Source: Zygosaccharomyces rouxii
Taxonomy: Eukaryota > Ascomycota > Saccharomycetes > Saccharomycetales > Saccharomycetaceae
Assembly: GCF_000026365.1 (NCBI RefSeq)
Contig: NC_012990.1
Location: 558,001 to 622,000 of the forward strand
Direction: 5' to 3'
Length of the DNA: 64,000 nucleotides
Part shown: in pieces, positions 19,593 to 29,456 of the stretch
Layout of the letters: each line of letters starts with the position of its first letter
Numbering within the stretch: the stretch's first letter is position 1
Program-made: the position numbers and the translations under genes
The notes under the pieces: generated by a model
What the model saw: only the letters and a program-made list of their open reading frames with translations
The model's database searches: none
What the model was told of the DNA's origin: nothing

Positions 19593-20798
19593 TCATGTGT
19601 GATAAATGTCTTTCACATATCTACCGATAGCTACACTTGAAGTGAGACCAGGAGATTCTATTCCCAGGAGGTTGACAAATCCAGGAAATCCCTCTTCTTG
19701 TTTAATGTAAAAATCTTTAAATTCGCCATCACCAGGGGCGGCCAATTTGGGTCTTATACCGCTGCCAACGACTTCTAAGTCGTCGGGTCCAATATATGGA
19801 TAGTATCTGCTAATAGCTTTAAAAGCTGTTGGGATACTAGCGCCATTAGCAGCATAGTCTGTTGGCGAATCCACATATTCCAAATCTGGCCCAAATTTCA
19901 TTTGGTAATCCATGTCAATGGTAAGATGCGTTCCCAGCGATTTACCATTCTTAGGTGGAACTGGATAGATCAATCTGCGCACACCGGGGAACCCAGCTGA
20001 AGTTAATTTGAAGTAGTTTCCCTTGGCATAGTACTGTTTAAGATGTCTCTCTGGCGGCAAAAGCATTTTGCTTATTCTGTCAGCGTAAAGACCAGCTGCA
20101 TTAACCAGATTTTCTGTACTAACGTCTGTCAGCTCCTGGCTGTCACTAAAATGATCTTTTACGGTGACAGTGTACCCACAACCAGCTTCGTACTGTAAAT
20201 TTACCACCTCGGAACCATAAATTACTTCACCATCGTTGGCTTCAATGATCGCTAGGAGGTATTCCATCAACGAATGCGAATCGATAATACCTGTAGTTGG
20301 AGAATTGAGTACAGATCTCTGCACTTGAATGAATTTTTCCTTCTTCATTGCCTCTAAAGACGTCATCATCTCCACGTCCACTCCCAATTCGTTCTTGCAC
20401 TTATAATAGAGGCCCTCTAAGACAGCGTCTTCGTAATCCGTTTGTGCAACAATCCATTTCCCACAATTGATCCAATTCACTCCAGTCTTCACAGGATCCA
20501 ACTCATTGTATATGATTTTTTTACCCTGTATGCACAGCTTGCTCTTTAAGGAATCTGGTGGATAATACAATCCGGCATGAATAACTTCACTATTGTGGCT
20601 AGATACATCCATACCAATCCTATCATTTTTTTCGAGCAGTATTACTCGATTAGATTTCACCTTGCTTAACTCTGCTGCAATCGCCAACCCAACTACACCA
20701 CCCCCAATCAATGCATGAGAATATTGTGCACTAAGAGATCTCTTAAAAAATCTGTTTATACCACTTAACCCAGCGTTTCTGAGACCTAGGCAATTCAT
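19593..20798 (-). CDS. FAD-dependent L-2-hydroxyglutarate dehydrogenase-type oxidoreductase
   Basis: The 401-aa protein belongs to the DAO/L2HGDH flavoprotein family. After a basic presequence (MNCLGLRNAGLSGINRFFKR) comes the FAD dinucleotide-binding motif GGGVVGLAIA (about residues 32-41) and the ribose-binding Glu in LLEK. The L2HGDH-typical HNSEVIHAGLYYPP, the later NAAGLYAD and the C-terminal GIESPGLTSS follow. L-2-hydroxyglutarate dehydrogenase oxidises L-2-hydroxyglutarate, a side product of malate dehydrogenase, to 2-oxoglutarate, normally in mitochondria. I know of no S. cerevisiae orthologue, so no symbol is given. It lies between KIN28 and MSS2, which are adjacent in S. cerevisiae, consistent with loss there. 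It is divergent from MSS2. Substrate is inferred from motifs. Confidence 0.85.
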   Translation of the reverse strand: MNCLGLRNAGLSGINRFFKRSLSAQYSHALIGGGVVGLAIAAELSKVKSNRVILLEKNDRIGMDVSSHNSEVIHAGLYYPPDSLKSKLCIQGKKIIYNELDPVKTGVNWINCGKWIVAQTDYEDAVLEGLYYKCKNELGVDVEMMTSLEAMKKEKFIQVQRSVLNSPTTGIIDSHSLMEYLLAIIEANDGEVIYGSEVVNLQYEAGCGYTVTVKDHFSDSQELTDVSTENLVNAAGLYADRISKMLLPPERHLKQYYAKGNYFKLTSAGFPGVRRLIYPVPPKNGKSLGTHLTIDMDYQMKFGPDLEYVDSPTDYAANGASIPTAFKAISRYYPYIGPDDLEVVGSGIRPKLAAPGDGEFKDFYIKQEEGFPGFVNLLGIESPGLTSSVAIGRYVKDIYHT

Positions 20799-21003
20799 CA
20801 GATAGGACTTCAGGTGTATTTTGGGATGCTTTGACCGCCTAATCTAGAACTTCTTTAAGTATAAAGTGGAAATTTCAACTGCTTTCATTAGCTATATGTC
20901 ATATAAAACATTTCGGACTTGAAGAACTCTAAGCTCATCACCACTAATTGAAATTTTGACACATTTTAGAGCCTAAAAGAAATCAACTGAGACTCATTAG
21001 GCA

Positions 21004-22134
21004 ATGCTGAGGTTCATTCGGATTGCCAAATGCTATAGTACGGCTTCCCTGAGTCGACAGAGGCCGCAATTCCATGAAGTTTTCCCTCAAAAGAGGACGG
21101 TCAACAGGATACTCTTTGAACTTGATAGTAAGCATACGTTTGGCAAATTGTATCCTGTATACGATAACATCTATCAAAATATGCAGAAGGGAATTGATAC
21201 TGAGATACCCAAGGGTATTAGCCCGTCAGATTTGATGATAATGAAGAAAGTGTTAGAAAAGATTAGACATAGGACTAAAAGTATAAATCCTCATTTATTG
21301 GCACTAGAAAATGCTCTCTTAGATAGATCAGCAGAGCTGGGTAATAACGATGCAATTTCCTTGCTTGCATTCGATGTATTAAGAGATCCTGGGCATAACA
21401 ATCCAGAAGATGTAGATTACGGCAAGAAATTGATCAAAGAACTATACAAGAAAAACCATCATTTGACAATGAAACTTTTGGGAGACTTATCACTAAAGTC
21501 TGGTAATGACACTGAGGCATGCAAATATTATTTGAAGTTCTTGGACCTAGAGGATAGAACTTTCCTGGCGGGAGAAGTTTATGGCAAATTGGGTCAGATT
21601 AATTTCCGTAAACCAGATCTACGAAAGGCTGAACAGTTTTTTCTAAAAGCAATTAAGCTTTCACCGTTGGAATACTCTGTTCACTCTCATTTTTACCTTG
21701 CTCAAATCTATATGAACTCGGATCCTCTCAGAGCAAGAGTTCTCATGGAGAACTGTGCAACTCAAGGATTCAGGGAATCTTTCAAAACTTTGGGGTTTTT
21801 AGAAATGAATTACTTTGAAGATTTTTTTAAGGCACAAGAATGGTTCAGGTTGGGGTTAGAACTCTTTCAAATTGAATGCTTCATAGGATTTTTCGACTGT
21901 TGTGCCAAATTGAAGAATTGGACAGGGGCCAACAAGTGTTATGAAACTATGCTTAAATTACAAGAGGTTAATGCTAATTATAAAGAAATTATCGACAAAT
22001 TTGTTACAAACCGTCAAGCAGAAGTGAAAGAAGCTATGAAATATTCTTCCAAACCGCTTTCCGACCCGAAGACATTTGAGAGTGCCGCTAAAAAGGATCC
22101 TTTTGTATCAAAGGAGAATAAGTGGGGACTATAA
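21004..22134 (+). CDS. MSS2: Mitochondrial Cox2 assembly protein Mss2
   Basis: The 376-aa protein matches Mss2 (YDL107W, 351 aa), a peripheral inner-membrane protein on the matrix side needed to export the C-terminus of Cox2. The first 20 residues (MLRFIRIAKCYSTASLSRQR) are a clear presequence. The rest is helical with TPR/Sel1-like repeats (about 130-340, for example KAEQFFLKAIKLSPLE and AQEWFRLGLELF). Identification rests on length, repeats and position between KIN28 and PHO2 in the colinear YDL108-101 series. Its stop codon overlaps the 3' end of GPI10 on the other strand by six bases. Confidence 0.88.
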   Translation: MLRFIRIAKCYSTASLSRQRPQFHEVFPQKRTVNRILFELDSKHTFGKLYPVYDNIYQNMQKGIDTEIPKGISPSDLMIMKKVLEKIRHRTKSINPHLLALENALLDRSAELGNNDAISLLAFDVLRDPGHNNPEDVDYGKKLIKELYKKNHHLTMKLLGDLSLKSGNDTEACKYYLKFLDLEDRTFLAGEVYGKLGQINFRKPDLRKAEQFFLKAIKLSPLEYSVHSHFYLAQIYMNSDPLRARVLMENCATQGFRESFKTLGFLEMNYFEDFFKAQEWFRLGLELFQIECFIGFFDCCAKLKNWTGANKCYETMLKLQEVNANYKEIIDKFVTNRQAEVKEAMKYSSKPLSDPKTFESAAKKDPFVSKENKWGL

Positions 22135-23784
22135 CTTCCGGTATACAATAACATCCCCCTCCCTTCTCGAGTCCCAATGTACCAATGAATTGAAAAATCT
22201 AGTTTCCTCCACGTAAGCATTATCTTTCAAATGTTCCTTGATGTAAGCATTCTCCAAATGTTGGAAAACCACCAATAAACGAGGCCATTCATATTGATAA
22301 GTGTGTCGCTTAGATGAATTAATATCCAGCAGGGGGAAATTTCGTTCTATGAATCCCGAAATATCATCATACAAAAAGTCACTCTCATCCATATAGTACG
22401 GCAGCTTCGCACTTGCATCAGGATCACCCATCAAATGCAGTGGTGGATCACAAGTAATTGCCCAAAGACTTTTGATGTCATTTCTGTGTAAATAAGACTG
22501 CCAGGGAGTCGAATGACAGGGCATGATAAAACCAATACTATCGACAACTGGCCGATCATGTAAATATTTCATAACAGCTATGGTTCCTGATTCATGGTAC
22601 CAACATAAAAGGAAAGCAGCAATAATAGATCCTAATGGAGCCAAAAGAAGAAAGCAATGCTTCAAAACATTGTTTTCCTGCAATTTTAAAGCACCAAAGG
22701 TAGAGATTAAAACGAGCAAAGGTTGCAATGGGTAGACAAATCGAAATTCCTTGTGTGATAACATAGAATAAGCAATCAGATTGAAGCCTATCACAATTTT
22801 AATCTGAGTTAAAACATCAGAATGGCGCCCATAAGTCAGTCCCAGACAAAATAGTGGAATAGTATAGTTTAGTATGAGTGGTAAACTCTGTGTGATGTGG
22901 AAATGCCATTGGTTAGCACCATAGAAGGTTGATAAGGGGCTCAATACGTTAAATCGAAGAAAGTTCAATGGTGGAAAAATGTTCTCATTGTAAAAATGAT
23001 AATCAATTATCATATTAATTGAGCAGACTAGGGCAAACCAAAAAGCGACCTTGCCGATCAAACGAAGCACTTTACCATACTGGCTCTTGACAAAGAGGTT
23101 CCAAATTAATCTTGAGCCAAAAATAATCCATATCAATCCATTCGTAGGTCTTTGCAAACACGCAAAAACTGCAATACATAGTGATTTGGTAAAATTTGTT
23201 GTAAAAACTTCATCACCTCCGGTCCAATCCCAGTAATATAGTGCCGCTGATGTCAAACTCATCTCAAAAGAGTTGATAAAAGTCCTTGTAATCAAGAAAC
23301 AGTTAAAGAAATTGGTCACCGATAATATGATGGTAATTTTCTCGACATTCCAATCGTCATGAGGTTTCTTGTCATCCGTCTTATCGAAAGTCAATAAATA
23401 TAGCTTCTTAACAAACAAAATGGTATATAACTCACCAAGGGCAGCTATAAAAGCCATCATGACCTTAGGGAAAATGATCACACAATAGTATTCTACTTTA
23501 TCTCCCCTGTCTTCTCCCCAGTGATACTGACACCCTTTAGAAACCAATCGAGCCAACCGATAAGCTATCTCCAATAAAAATGGGAAGGCATATGATCTCA
23601 ATCCATTGTTCCACTCCCAGGTGAGTCCTCCATATCCAAATGCCTTGAAATGAGCCGGTTCTAGCGCCTGCCAGAACTCATCAGCCTGGAAGAAAGTCCT
23701 CGTAATCAATGCATTGAATAATCTCCATCCAAAGAGACCCAGCAAAATCAATCTATGGTGCTTATCAACTGCCTTCAATGCCAT
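22129..23784 (-). CDS. GPI10: GPI-anchor alpha-1,2-mannosyltransferase Gpi10
   Basis: The 551-aa multi-pass protein is a GT22-family, dolichol-phosphate-mannose-dependent transferase that adds the third mannose to the GPI core in the ER membrane (PIG-B type). It shows the luminal first-loop motif TRTFFQADEFWQALEPAHF (near residues 28-46), many hydrophobic segments, and the family motif SHKEFRFVYPLQPLL (near 345). The C-terminal 150 residues are soluble. The start is the ATG at 23784, divergent from HUL5 with about 199 bp between. It corresponds to YGL142C. Its TAG stop lies within the 3' end of MSS2. Confidence 0.95.
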   Translation of the reverse strand: MALKAVDKHHRLILLGLFGWRLFNALITRTFFQADEFWQALEPAHFKAFGYGGLTWEWNNGLRSYAFPFLLEIAYRLARLVSKGCQYHWGEDRGDKVEYYCVIIFPKVMMAFIAALGELYTILFVKKLYLLTFDKTDDKKPHDDWNVEKITIILSVTNFFNCFLITRTFINSFEMSLTSAALYYWDWTGGDEVFTTNFTKSLCIAVFACLQRPTNGLIWIIFGSRLIWNLFVKSQYGKVLRLIGKVAFWFALVCSINMIIDYHFYNENIFPPLNFLRFNVLSPLSTFYGANQWHFHITQSLPLILNYTIPLFCLGLTYGRHSDVLTQIKIVIGFNLIAYSMLSHKEFRFVYPLQPLLVLISTFGALKLQENNVLKHCFLLLAPLGSIIAAFLLCWYHESGTIAVMKYLHDRPVVDSIGFIMPCHSTPWQSYLHRNDIKSLWAITCDPPLHLMGDPDASAKLPYYMDESDFLYDDISGFIERNFPLLDINSSKRHTYQYEWPRLLVVFQHLENAYIKEHLKDNAYVEETRFFNSLVHWDSRREGDVIVYRKL

Positions 23785-23983
23785 CAGACACTCCCTAGAA
23801 GGCTTATTTTCTTTAACTTTTCAGAAGACATTGGCTGAGCTTTATAAGCGAAGGTTCGGATTACCTTTAAGTTTACCTTAACCAATCGTAACCACCTTAA
23901 CCACCACACATACTTTTAAATCATATAGACCAAATAGGAGAGAGCTCCTTGAAGACAACTACCAGAAGTCCAAAAGAGTGGTT

Positions 23984-26734
23984 ATGCTAAATTTTACAGG
24001 CCACACAAGAAGGAGAAACATTAATTTGGGCAATAGGTCTGCTACAACGAAGCAGGACCTACTAATAAAAGCTAAACAGGAGAGAGATAGAAGAGCACAA
24101 GAGAGACAGAATGAAGGTGCCGTAAGAGTAATACAGACCCATTTGAGGAAATATATTACTTGCGATTATGTTATCAAGCACTGGAATCAAGGGCTGACAC
24201 CTATGGAAGAGAAAGAACAGATTAAACATTTAGTACTGGCATATGGTCCTCGAATTTATGAGCACTTGAATCCACCACAAGTCTTTGACATTTTACAACG
24301 ATCACAACCTATATTATCGTCCTATCCTGGACTACTCGGTAACATACAGTTGTGCAGAATGTTGGGAAACTATAAAGATGATACCCTTGTAGTAATTACT
24401 TTGAGCGCTATGAATGCCAAATTTAGGACTAATAAAGAATTTGTGGAGGGATTGACCAGTTTTTTAAGACACACGAAATCTTTAAGTGCTACCACTTGCA
24501 ATCCACTCTGTGAAGTTTTAAATGTATGGGGCTTAAACCGAACAGAAGAATTACAACCATTGTTTGAATTAAACTCTAACGAATTGACTTTTTACCGTCC
24601 ACTTTTGGAATTTTACCAATGTTTGGGATCTTTAAACATTCTTCCGAAAATTACCAATCCCACATCTATTCTTCTAGAGAACCTGTCATACATTTATGCC
24701 ACCGGTTCTCGATCTGACGATCTAATATACTGCATAGCATCTTGCTTCAGAGATATAGTACACTCACCTGCTAATCCTCAATTACAAGAGTCATTTTCAA
24801 AGCTCTACGAGAAATCATTTATTGATAAATTGGCTAGAATGGTAGAAGAGGATCAACACGAGGAGATTAATCCTGGGACCATTGTCTACTTTATGCAATC
24901 AGCTCCAGAGGAAAATTTAAAGAATTCAATTTTAATGACACTATTATCGAGGCCGCTTTTCTTCAAGAAATTGTTTCAAGATGTACAAAGGACGACGCTA
25001 GATTTAAATTCATTACATCTATCTGCTTCCTATTCCATTTTCATCAAATTGTTAGAGATGCACCTTATGATTTCTACTGATCACGAACTTTTATCGGAAA
25101 ATTCTGGATTCACTATACAACAACTGGTAACCTTTACTACTTATTTGAAAGATTTTGTGTTTGACTCATTGTGGAACTCAGCCAATGATGTGAAATCGGA
25201 GATCGTTGATGAAACTTTATCACTTTTACACAAGATATATTTACGAGATTCACGTCTGCACTTCTGCTCCACTAAAGCTGAGCCTGACTATTGGTCCAAC
25301 AAGGATCAAGAATTTTTAAATGTGGGTATCTTCAAATACATCGAAGACTACGAAAGGCTCTATAGAGATTTTGCCGAAAGAAGGGAAGAAATGTATACCA
25401 ATGACGAGGATCAAGCCGTTGTAGATGAAATGAGTTCGATAAAGTTCAAAATTTTGGATCAATTGAGTACATCTTTCAAACATACTGTCTCCACTCGTCA
25501 ATTTCGTAAATTACAGATATTGATTAGAGCACCATTTTTCATACCATTCGAACAACGTGTGGACCTATTTTACGCTTTTATATCCTTGGACAAACAAAGG
25601 TTAATGTTGGATGAAGATAGTACGATAATGAACATGTTTATGCCTTGGGGTATGCCCGGAATGGGTAGACAATCAGCTACTATCTCCAGAGAACACATGT
25701 TAGAAGATGCATGCAATGCATTCAACAGTATAGGTGAAAGGTTTAAGGCAAAATTAGCTGTCACATTCGTGAATGAGTTTGGACCTGAAGTTGGAATTGA
25801 TGGCGGTGGTATCACAAAAGAATTTCTAACAAGTGTCAGCGATGAAGGTTTCAACAGTGACAAATATGGATTATTCCAATCTAATGATAATTACGAACTG
25901 TACCCTTCCACTAGTGTTGATTCACAACAACTAAGATACTTGTGGTTCTTAGGTAAAGTTCTAGGTAAGTGTCTCTACGATCACGTCTTGATCGATGTGA
26001 CATTTGCTGATTTCTTTTTGAAGAAATTATTGAACTATTCAACGAGATTTACTTCGTCGATTGATGACATGTGCAGTCTAGATCCAACATTATATTCCAA
26101 CTTAGTAAAACTGTTATCGATGAGTGCAGAAGAAATCGCTTCCCTCGATTTAACTTTCGAAATTACTACCGATAATGGACCTGTAGAATTGATACCAAAC
26201 GGTTCCAAGACTAGAGTGCAAAAGGAAACAGTTTTGTATTACATCGTCAAAGTTTCCGATTACAAATTGAACCGCTCTCTTTTCAAACAGATTTTTAACT
26301 TCCATGGTGGTATGAGTATGATTATAGCACCACACTGGATGGAAATGTTTAACTCTGTTGAATTACAGATGTTAATCTCAGGTAAGGGCAAAGATGTTGA
26401 TTTGCAAGATCTAAAGAATAACACTGAATATGGTGGGTTTTCACAGACAGATCCAACGATAAGACATTTCTGGCAAATTTTGGAGGAATTCGAGAGGGAG
26501 GAAAGATTCAGTTTTATCAAATTCGTCACATCTGTCCCCAGGGCTCCATTACAGGGGTTTAAATCCCTGGAACCAAAATTCGGTATTAGAAATGCTGGTT
26601 CAGAACTCGAAAGACTACCCACTGCTTCTACGTGTGTCAATCTATTGAAATTGCCTGATTACCGAGACAAAGAACTGCTGAAAAAGAAACTGTTGTATGC
26701 CATAAATTCTGGTGCTAGGTTTGATCTTTCGTGA
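23984..26734 (+). CDS. HUL5: HECT E3/E4 ubiquitin ligase Hul5
   Basis: The 916-aa protein matches Hul5 (YGL141W, 910 aa), a proteasome-associated HECT ligase that extends ubiquitin chains and takes part in quality control of misfolded cytosolic proteins. The N-terminus MLNFTGHTRRRNINLGNR is conserved in the family and is followed by a basic helical IQ-like segment. The C-terminal HECT domain (about residues 540-916) carries GIDGGGITKEFL and the catalytic cysteine in TASTCVNLLKLP (Cys884). I use the ATG at 23984; a frame two codons longer begins only with GTG. Confidence 0.97.
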   Translation: MLNFTGHTRRRNINLGNRSATTKQDLLIKAKQERDRRAQERQNEGAVRVIQTHLRKYITCDYVIKHWNQGLTPMEEKEQIKHLVLAYGPRIYEHLNPPQVFDILQRSQPILSSYPGLLGNIQLCRMLGNYKDDTLVVITLSAMNAKFRTNKEFVEGLTSFLRHTKSLSATTCNPLCEVLNVWGLNRTEELQPLFELNSNELTFYRPLLEFYQCLGSLNILPKITNPTSILLENLSYIYATGSRSDDLIYCIASCFRDIVHSPANPQLQESFSKLYEKSFIDKLARMVEEDQHEEINPGTIVYFMQSAPEENLKNSILMTLLSRPLFFKKLFQDVQRTTLDLNSLHLSASYSIFIKLLEMHLMISTDHELLSENSGFTIQQLVTFTTYLKDFVFDSLWNSANDVKSEIVDETLSLLHKIYLRDSRLHFCSTKAEPDYWSNKDQEFLNVGIFKYIEDYERLYRDFAERREEMYTNDEDQAVVDEMSSIKFKILDQLSTSFKHTVSTRQFRKLQILIRAPFFIPFEQRVDLFYAFISLDKQRLMLDEDSTIMNMFMPWGMPGMGRQSATISREHMLEDACNAFNSIGERFKAKLAVTFVNEFGPEVGIDGGGITKEFLTSVSDEGFNSDKYGLFQSNDNYELYPSTSVDSQQLRYLWFLGKVLGKCLYDHVLIDVTFADFFLKKLLNYSTRFTSSIDDMCSLDPTLYSNLVKLLSMSAEEIASLDLTFEITTDNGPVELIPNGSKTRVQKETVLYYIVKVSDYKLNRSLFKQIFNFHGGMSMIIAPHWMEMFNSVELQMLISGKGKDVDLQDLKNNTEYGGFSQTDPTIRHFWQILEEFEREERFSFIKFVTSVPRAPLQGFKSLEPKFGIRNAGSELERLPTASTCVNLLKLPDYRDKELLKKKLLYAINSGARFDLS

Positions 26735-27251
26735 ATTTTGAAAAGCACTTATATATTTACATACAAATGTTTCCCCATGTTTCTAACTTTTTAGGTGTAT
26801 CGAATTAGCCGCTGAGAATCGGTATTATCGTCAATAGTAAGCCGTCCCACCGATCGCGTGATCACAATTTACGGATTATTAAAGGGATGGAAACACCAAA
26901 AAGAGAAAAAAATAAAATAAACTCAAACAAAACTAAGGAATAGGAGATTTAAGGTGTATACACAATACTACCAAGACTACAAGAATAGACAAAATCTTTT
27001 GAGACTGTTACCAGGTACCAATCAAAGGGTCACATCTGGACCGCTTTTGTGAGTTAAGATTGTTGTGAAGATATTGAGGAGGCTTTTCCATATTCGTTTT
27101 TGACAAGTGAGAAAGAAAGAGAGAGAAATTCTTCTGGATTAATCGATTTTCTTACCAACATCTTTATAACAACTACGATTTTTTGTTAGTATTACTATTT
27201 TTTACGGTTTTTTTTCTCTTTGGGTTTGATTTGGTTTTTATTTTTGGGCAA
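26735..27251. other. 517-bp upstream region of the EAR1/SSH4 gene
   Basis: The gap lies between HUL5 and EAR1/SSH4, both plus-strand. It ends in a strongly T-rich stretch (27178-27250) just before the ATG. The T-rich stretch would encode a hydrophobic extension in frame, but without an ATG. No RNA gene or other small gene is apparent. Confidence 0.5.
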
Positions 27252-29033
27252 ATGATTAATAGCATAGCGCCTTCATTGGCCAGCTTTATTGGGTTATTAG
27301 GATTTTCAAATGGGTACGTTATACCTAGAACTGAAGTGGTTCACGATGATACTGCGGGGGTGATGTATATATTGGATGGCGATGGTCAATATGAAGGATT
27401 ATCAGGTCAGTTTGGGGATGATGAATTAGATATGGATATTATGATCTTTTCACTTATTACAATTATTTTCATTTACATCAGCATATGCTTCGTTTATATT
27501 ACCATTAGATTTGTGGTTAAAAGAATTTTAACTAGGAATGCAAGGGCAACACTTTTGCAAGATGGCGATGAAGTTAGACGTACAAGAAGAACTATCGAAA
27601 ACCTAAATGCTCGTTGGCCAAGTGCACTAGATGATGAAGATGCCGTTAGAGATAAACTAGCACGCTTATCACCGGAAGAGCAGTTTTACTACAAGCAAGG
27701 TGAAGAGTACATCAGACAAAATCCTCCATTAATTATACCTCATGCGCTTTCTTCTCATGACCATGTGGAAGATCCAGTGATCGATGATGCCGCAAGGCAG
27801 TTTATCAATGAGGAAGGCGCATGGGCATGGGAATTTCAGCCAGATCCTAATTTACCAAATGATACCATTCTTGTGGAAAATAAATCCGAAATTTCGTTTT
27901 TGAATTACAACTACGAAGCTTCCGTATGTACCAACTTACCGATTCCTCGTATCAATAGAGTCTATTACTGTGAATTCAAAATTTTTGAATTAAATACGCA
28001 GGACGGTAGTGGTCATCATTTGGGTGAGAATGAATTAATTTCTTTTGGTTTATCCACATCCCCATATCCATATTTCCGTTTACCGGGTAAACACCACCAT
28101 TCTATTGCATATGAATCCACAGGAGCTCGCAGGTTTAACGATTCATTTGAATTAGAACCTAAGTTGGCAACATTGTTCCCTCGTCTGGAAAAGGGTGATG
28201 TTGTTGGTATTGGTTATAGATCCAATAGTGGTACTGTCTTTTTCACCAGAAATGGTAAAAAACTTAAAGAAGATACAGTTGGTGGTCATGTTAAAGGATG
28301 GAAATTCAAATATGTGTACCCTATTGTAGGTGCTAACATACCATGTAAGATCCACGTGAATTTTGGTACGTATGGATTCGTCTACATTGAAGCTAACGTC
28401 AAGAAATGGGGGTATGCTAAATCCAATGGTATGAAGTTACCACCACCTTCCTATGAAGAATATAATCAAGATACTCTATTAGAGAGTGGTTGTGAAGATG
28501 AAGTTTCTGATAATGAAAGTGTTTCTTCAGCCAATGAAGGTGACATCGTAGATAGTCAAGGTGAATTATTACCCCCACCTCCAGGCTTCGAATTTAGTAC
28601 TTCACCGAACGCTCACAGCCACATAGACCGTGAAGAAATTACTTTAGATTCTTTACCAATGGAGCCACCAAGTTATTCTGATGATGAACGTAGTGCTAGC
28701 ATCAACCCAAAAGTTGGTAACAGTACATCTTCTGGGAAACACCCTCCACGACTTCATCATCTAGGTAAATCTCAGTACGATCACGTATCAGGTGAAGATG
28801 CACTTGAGCGTGAACGTTTAGTGGATGATGAAGAATACGATGACGAAGATGACTACTATGAATACGAAGATCTGGAGTATGATGAGGAGCAAGATGAAGA
28901 CGGCGATGGAGAAGGTAGAGAACGGGCGGAATACGAAGCCGAAGGAACTAACGGAGAATCAAGAAATGAAGGTTATGGAGCTCATGAGAATATTCACGAT
29001 AATACTGTGACAAATCAATTCTTGCAAAATTGA
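27252..29033 (+). CDS. EAR1: Rsp5 adaptor with SPRY domain (Ear1/Ssh4 family)
   Basis: The 593-aa membrane protein matches Ear1/Ssh4, adaptors that recruit the ubiquitin ligase Rsp5 to endosomal and vacuolar cargo for MVB sorting. A short lumenal N-terminus is followed by one transmembrane helix (about residues 62-88), a SPRY/B30.2 domain (about 200-370, with [17 protein letters not shown] and [18 protein letters not shown]), PY motifs for Rsp5 WW domains (PPPSYEEY and EPPSYSDD), and a very acidic tail. I choose EAR1 (YMR171C) over SSH4 because the following plus-strand genes are YMR170/169- and YMR168-like; in a pre-WGD genome it may represent both. The start is the first in-frame ATG. Confidence 0.88.
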   Translation: MINSIAPSLASFIGLLGFSNGYVIPRTEVVHDDTAGVMYILDGDGQYEGLSGQFGDDELDMDIMIFSLITIIFIYISICFVYITIRFVVKRILTRNARATLLQDGDEVRRTRRTIENLNARWPSALDDEDAVRDKLARLSPEEQFYYKQGEEYIRQNPPLIIPHALSSHDHVEDPVIDDAARQFINEEGAWAWEFQPDPNLPNDTILVENKSEISFLNYNYEASVCTNLPIPRINRVYYCEFKIFELNTQDGSGHHLGENELISFGLSTSPYPYFRLPGKHHHSIAYESTGARRFNDSFELEPKLATLFPRLEKGDVVGIGYRSNSGTVFFTRNGKKLKEDTVGGHVKGWKFKYVYPIVGANIPCKIHVNFGTYGFVYIEANVKKWGYAKSNGMKLPPPSYEEYNQDTLLESGCEDEVSDNESVSSANEGDIVDSQGELLPPPPGFEFSTSPNAHSHIDREEITLDSLPMEPPSYSDDERSASINPKVGNSTSSGKHPPRLHHLGKSQYDHVSGEDALERERLVDDEEYDDEDDYYEYEDLEYDEEQDEDGDGEGRERAEYEAEGTNGESRNEGYGAHENIHDNTVTNQFLQN

Positions 29034-29456
29034 TTTGTGAGACAAGGGGAGAACACAAGAGATGAGAAAATGTGGGAGAGAAACATGTCATGAAGATAAA
29101 CACATTCAATGAACGCTGCTTAAGGGAAGCACCGTTTGCAAGTAGCTGAATTAGAGCTTGCGAGGTCAAAAAAAAAAAGCTTGACATAAAGTGTTGTACA
29201 AATTGTTTACTAACATGTTTTTGTTCTTGGCACCAAATATATCTATCTACACATACTGTCAACGCTTAGATTTTTTTTTTTTTTTTTTTTTGTTTTTTTT
29301 CATCATATATATGTTTTACTATTCCTTCCTATGTAGATTACTGTGATAATGCGATATTTATAAAAAACATTACAAAAACGATATATGTGCTGATATATGT
29401 CGACGACGAGGTCTCCGAGGCCATTCAAGCTAATCAAATAATTACCTTGATAAAAA
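29034..29456. other. 423-bp convergent gap (EAR1/SSH4 and PHO2)
   Basis: This is shared 3' flank. It holds a long T tract and no recognisable gene. Confidence 0.6.
29271..29300. repeat. Poly(T) tract
   Basis: Twenty-one consecutive T, one G, then eight T. The homopolymer is likely length-variable and may help 3'-end formation of the convergent genes. Confidence 0.85.

Noticed and set aside
27183..27251. Hydrophobic 23-codon extension in front of EAR1/SSH4
   Set aside because: There is no ATG; it comes from T-rich leader DNA. Non-AUG initiation is possible but unsupported.
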